The translations under genes and the position numbers were made by a program. Positions 6,344-8,763 of a stretch of DNA of 8,763 nucleotides are shown here, one piece after another. Where the stretch lies: contig JAOTTZ010000049.1 in the NCBI GenBank assembly GCA_029864165.1, positions 1 through 8,763 of the forward strand. The letters run 5' to 3'. Position 1 is the first letter of the stretch; each line of letters opens with the position of its first letter. Below the pieces are notes generated by a model that saw nothing but the letters and a program-made list of their open reading frames with translations, did not search any database and was not told where the DNA came from. The stretch comes from Burkholderiaceae bacterium. Its GTDB lineage: Bacteria > Pseudomonadota > Gammaproteobacteria > Burkholderiales > Burkholderiaceae_C.

Positions 6344-7418
6344 AGGCTTCGTGCGGTCCAGGCACCAGGTGTATGCGGTCCGGTACGCTGGCAAGCATGC
6401 CGGCGCCCACAGGCCTGACTTCGAAAGCTCTGCCGGCCAGGCCAAGGTCGTCGACGCTTAACCTGCGGACTTGACGGCGCCCGTTTGTCTTGGCCGCGTA
6501 AAGCGCTTGGTCTGCCGCAGCCAGCATATCTGCGACGAGCGGGCGATGAAAATCGCCAAATCGCGAGTCCGGCGAGAACTCGACCCAGCCGCGACAGCTT
6601 TGATCGTACGAGGTCACGCCTACCGAGATGGTCACGGTGCCAGCAACGGGTGAGGCTGCATGAGGTAGCCCGAGCTGCTCGACGGTTTGCAGAAAGTTCA
6701 GCGCTATGACCTCAGCACCGCTGGCATCCGTGTTCGGTAACATCACGACAAACTCCTCGCCGCCGTAGCGGGCCAGTAGGTCGGCCGGGCGGTGCAAAGC
6801 CTTGCGCATAGCCTGCGCTACTGTGCTGAGGCAGTGGTCGCCGGCTTGGTGGCCATACTTGTCGTTGAAGTTTTTGAAGGCATCGATGTCAACCATGATC
6901 AAGGACAGCGGTGCGTTCTCCCACTGTGCCCGCTGCCATTCGTGTTGCATGGTTTCGTCGAATTGGCGGCGGTTGGTAATACCCGTCAGCGCGTCGACAT
7001 AGGCCGCATGGCGCAGCGCGTCCGCCATCTTTTTCATGCGCAGGTGCATGCGTACACGGGCCACCACCTGCGGTGCCCGTACTGGCTTGCTGATGAAGTC
7101 AGCGGCGCCGAGTGCGAGGCAGGTGGCCTCTTCCTCGGCGTCATCGTGGCTGGTCAGGAAAATGACCGGCACGTTGGTCAGCAAGGGGGACTCCTTCATG
7201 GCCGCGTAGACCTCGAGGCCATTCATACCTTTCATTTCAATGTCCAGCAACATCAAGTCGGGAACAAGTTGCCGTGCGATGCGAAGCGCTTCGAGTCCAG
7301 ATGTCGCAAAGCGCAGCTGACCGAATTCTTGCAAGATGCCGCCCAGCGTGCTGATGGCGATTGGGTCGTCGTCGACCAACAGCAGGTTGTATTTTCCCGA
7401 TGGGGCGTTCTTTTTCAT
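6312..7418 (-). CDS. Response regulator with GGDEF domain (PleD/WspR-like diguanylate cyclase)
   Basis: It is predicted to make cyclic di-GMP from two GTP when its receiver domain is phosphorylated. Residues are counted from the TTG at 7427, three codons upstream of the chosen ATG (7418). The receiver domain spans about 12-130: acidic cluster DDD (19-21), phospho-acceptor Asp62 in LMLLDIEM, Thr92 in FLTS, and Lys114 in SKP. The GGDEF domain spans about 140-320: DALTGITNRR, DIDAFKNFND, GGEEF (222-226), and ALYAAKTNGRR near the end. RPAD (213-216), five residues before GGEEF, is the RxxD product-inhibition site. About 50 further residues at the C-terminus match no domain I know. Neither start has a clear ribosome site. 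It overlaps the following split gene by 32 bases and faces a decayed sensor-kinase gene, its probable former partner. It has no membrane segment, so it should be cytoplasmic. Confidence 0.92.
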   Translation of the reverse strand: MKKNAPSGKYNLLLVDDDPIAISTLGGILQEFGQLRFATSGLEALRIARQLVPDLMLLDIEMKGMNGLEVYAAMKESPLLTNVPVIFLTSHDDAEEEATCLALGAADFISKPVRAPQVVARVRMHLRMKKMADALRHAAYVDALTGITNRRQFDETMQHEWQRAQWENAPLSLIMVDIDAFKNFNDKYGHQAGDHCLSTVAQAMRKALHRPADLLARYGGEEFVVMLPNTDASGAEVIALNFLQTVEQLGLPHAASPVAGTVTISVGVTSYDQSCRGWVEFSPDSRFGDFHRPLVADMLAAADQALYAAKTNGRRQVRRLSVDDLGLAGRAFEVRPVGAGMLASVPDRIHLVPGPHEAYGQAQNFAGR

Positions 7419-7431
7419 GGTGTTCAACCAG

Positions 7432-8763
7432 TAAAGACAGGCGGCCTCGATTAAGACGGGCAGCCGCGATCAGGCGCGCGAGAAACTCCCCGGCCTCTGT
7501 GCATATCGGCATCTGCAGCCCTTTCTTGAGCGCGTATTGCGACGACACTCGCGGCTTGGGCTGTCGCGGACGGCGGGTCAACGAGGTCATGGCACCCAAG
7601 CGGTCTGCCGGCGGCGGGTCTTGACATTGGGTCGGAAGAGAACCGGCGCCAGGCCGCGCTGGCTGCAATGCGCAGCGGTATGGCGACCATCACCGCCCCC
7701 ATTTCTCTGGTGCAGGCTACTGGCGAAGACCAAGGTGCGTTTTTGATCCTGTCGCCCATTTTTCGTCCCGGGACGGGGCCGAAGTCGCCCGACGAGCGCG
7801 CGGCTGTAACCTTTGGGTGGGCCTATACGCCGATTGCCATCAGAGAAGTGTTGTCGCATTTCGACTTGCGCAATGGCGACTTTCGGCTGGTCTTGTCGGA
7901 CGTCTCAGGTCCGGGTCCCGTATACCCATTCTTTGAATCTGCGCTGAGACAAGAAAGCAGACAGGCCGTCTTGTCTCGGCGCATAGAGCGTGACGTTTTC
8001 GGTAGACGTTGGCGGATCGATTTGCACGCCCAAGCGCGCTACCTTCAGGGGCTCAACCAGCTGCAACCAAACACCGTACTGATGCCCGGCGCGCTGACCA
8101 GCTTACTGCTGGCCGCTCTGGTCGCTGCCGTGCGCCTTGGGCGCCAGCGCGAAAGGGAAAATGCTGCCAAGAAAGCGCTCTTGGCCGCTAGCGTTGATAG
8201 TTCGACCGTTGCGATCATCGCCGAGACTTTAGAGGGCCGCATCACGAGCTGGAATCGCGCCGCCGAAACGGTGTTTGGCTACAGCGCCGAAAAAGCCATT
8301 GGGCAACCGAGCCAGATACTGGTGCCGCCGCAGCGCCGGCCCGAGGCTGCGCGTGTTCTCGCAGACCTCAACGAAGGCCGCAGCGTGCCTGCATTTGACA
8401 CCGTATGCCAGACCAAGTGGGCCGCCGTGTGGAGGTATTAGCAAGCGTTTCATCGACGCGCGATGCCGACCTGCGACGCAGCAAGGCAGCCATTGAACAA
8501 CAGGAGCAGCGCTTTCGCACGGTTGTTTGCCTGCTGACGACTGAGAACCTATCCGCGAATAAGACGGCCCTGCGCAAGGCACCACCTTGGGCTACGGATT
8601 GCGCCTAGCGTCCATCGCTTTGTCGTCGCCACGTAGCAACGCGCTCACCGACAGCGAAGATGAGCGGCTTGCGCCGGCCTGCATCGCTGCAGGGGCACAG
8701 GGTTGCTGCCGAAGACTGCATTGCGATCACGTCATCTGCAGCATATTGGCAACTCTTGTAACT
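7432..8763 (+). pseudogene. Decayed membrane sensor kinase: CHASE, transmembrane, PAS and receiver-like fragments
   Basis: Pieces of one hybrid-kinase-like protein lie in different frames. Piece 1 (about 7432-7566) holds the start of a CHASE domain (LQPFLERVLRRHSRLGLS). Piece 2 (about 7617-8417) is in another frame and holds the rest of CHASE (GLDIGSEENRRQAAL, ISLVQATGED, FLILSPIF), a membrane helix (ALTSLLLAALVAAVRLG) and a PAS domain (DSSTVAIIAETLEG, WNRAAETVFGYSAEKAIG). Piece 3 (about 8420-8530) is in the third frame and continues PAS (GRRVEVLASVS) into QQEQRFRTVV. Piece 4 (8563-8763, still open at the edge) has DSEDERLAPACIAAGAQG, like the second half of a receiver domain. The N-terminal membrane helix and the kinase core (no H-box, no nucleotide-binding motifs) are missing. 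The ATG frame at 7668-8441 is the longest intact stretch (257 codons), but it starts mid-CHASE and ends by frameshift. The gene was probably an environmental sensor feeding the divergent cyclase. Confidence 0.75.

Noticed and set aside
7237..7668. Minus-strand 143-codon frame overlapping the cyclase start and the pseudogene
   Set aside because: Its second half is an out-of-frame reading of the receiver domain and its first half is antisense to the CHASE remnant; no family resemblance.
1..8763. CRISPR array, tRNA or rRNA genes
   Set aside because: No regularly spaced direct repeats and no tRNA- or rRNA-like sequence were seen on reading the window; the only repeats are the ends of the two small elements.

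Overview
The window looks like chromosomal DNA from a GC-rich betaproteobacterium, most likely Burkholderiales (Comamonadaceae-like). Three things point there: the bc1 genes petA-petB-petC followed directly by sspA-sspB, the PVWY form of the cytochrome b Qo motif, and the overall character of the proteins. This placement is inference from gene order and protein sequence; no database was searched.

Positions 1-5193 are a compact run of housekeeping genes, all on the minus strand. In transcription order they are petA (Rieske protein), petB (cytochrome b), petC (cytochrome c1), sspA, sspB and argJ, the last cut off by the window's left edge. Together petABC make the cytochrome bc1 complex. SspA is an RNA-polymerase-associated, GST-fold regulator. 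SspB is the ClpXP adaptor. ArgJ recycles the acetyl group in arginine synthesis. Nothing in this half appears damaged.

Positions 5194-6343 are an accessory, scarred zone. A short unassigned stretch carrying the probable petA promoter is followed by two small non-autonomous mobile elements (MITE-like). The first (5505-5673) is an almost perfectly symmetrical palindrome bounded by CTAG, sitting exactly on the TAG stop codon of a minus-strand gene. The second (5979-6212, 234 bp) has 17-bp perfect terminal inverted repeats beginning CCTA and a 5-bp TTGAA target duplication. It splits that same small gene. Removing it with one TTGAA copy restores a continuous 144-codon frame, so the insertion is demonstrable from the sequence alone.

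Positions 6312-7418 (minus) encode a PleD/WspR-like response regulator with a receiver domain and a GGDEF diguanylate cyclase domain, with an intact GGEEF active site and an RxxD inhibitory site. The split gene starts inside its 3' end, so the two were probably one transcript.

Positions about 7432-8763 (plus) hold a decayed membrane sensor-kinase gene, head-to-head with the cyclase gene. CHASE sensor, transmembrane and PAS fragments can be read, then a receiver-like fragment, but they lie in different frames. The right-hand part is therefore a c-di-GMP signalling locus in decay. The cyclase survives, its likely upstream sensor is a pseudogene, and the small downstream partner has been split by a mobile element.
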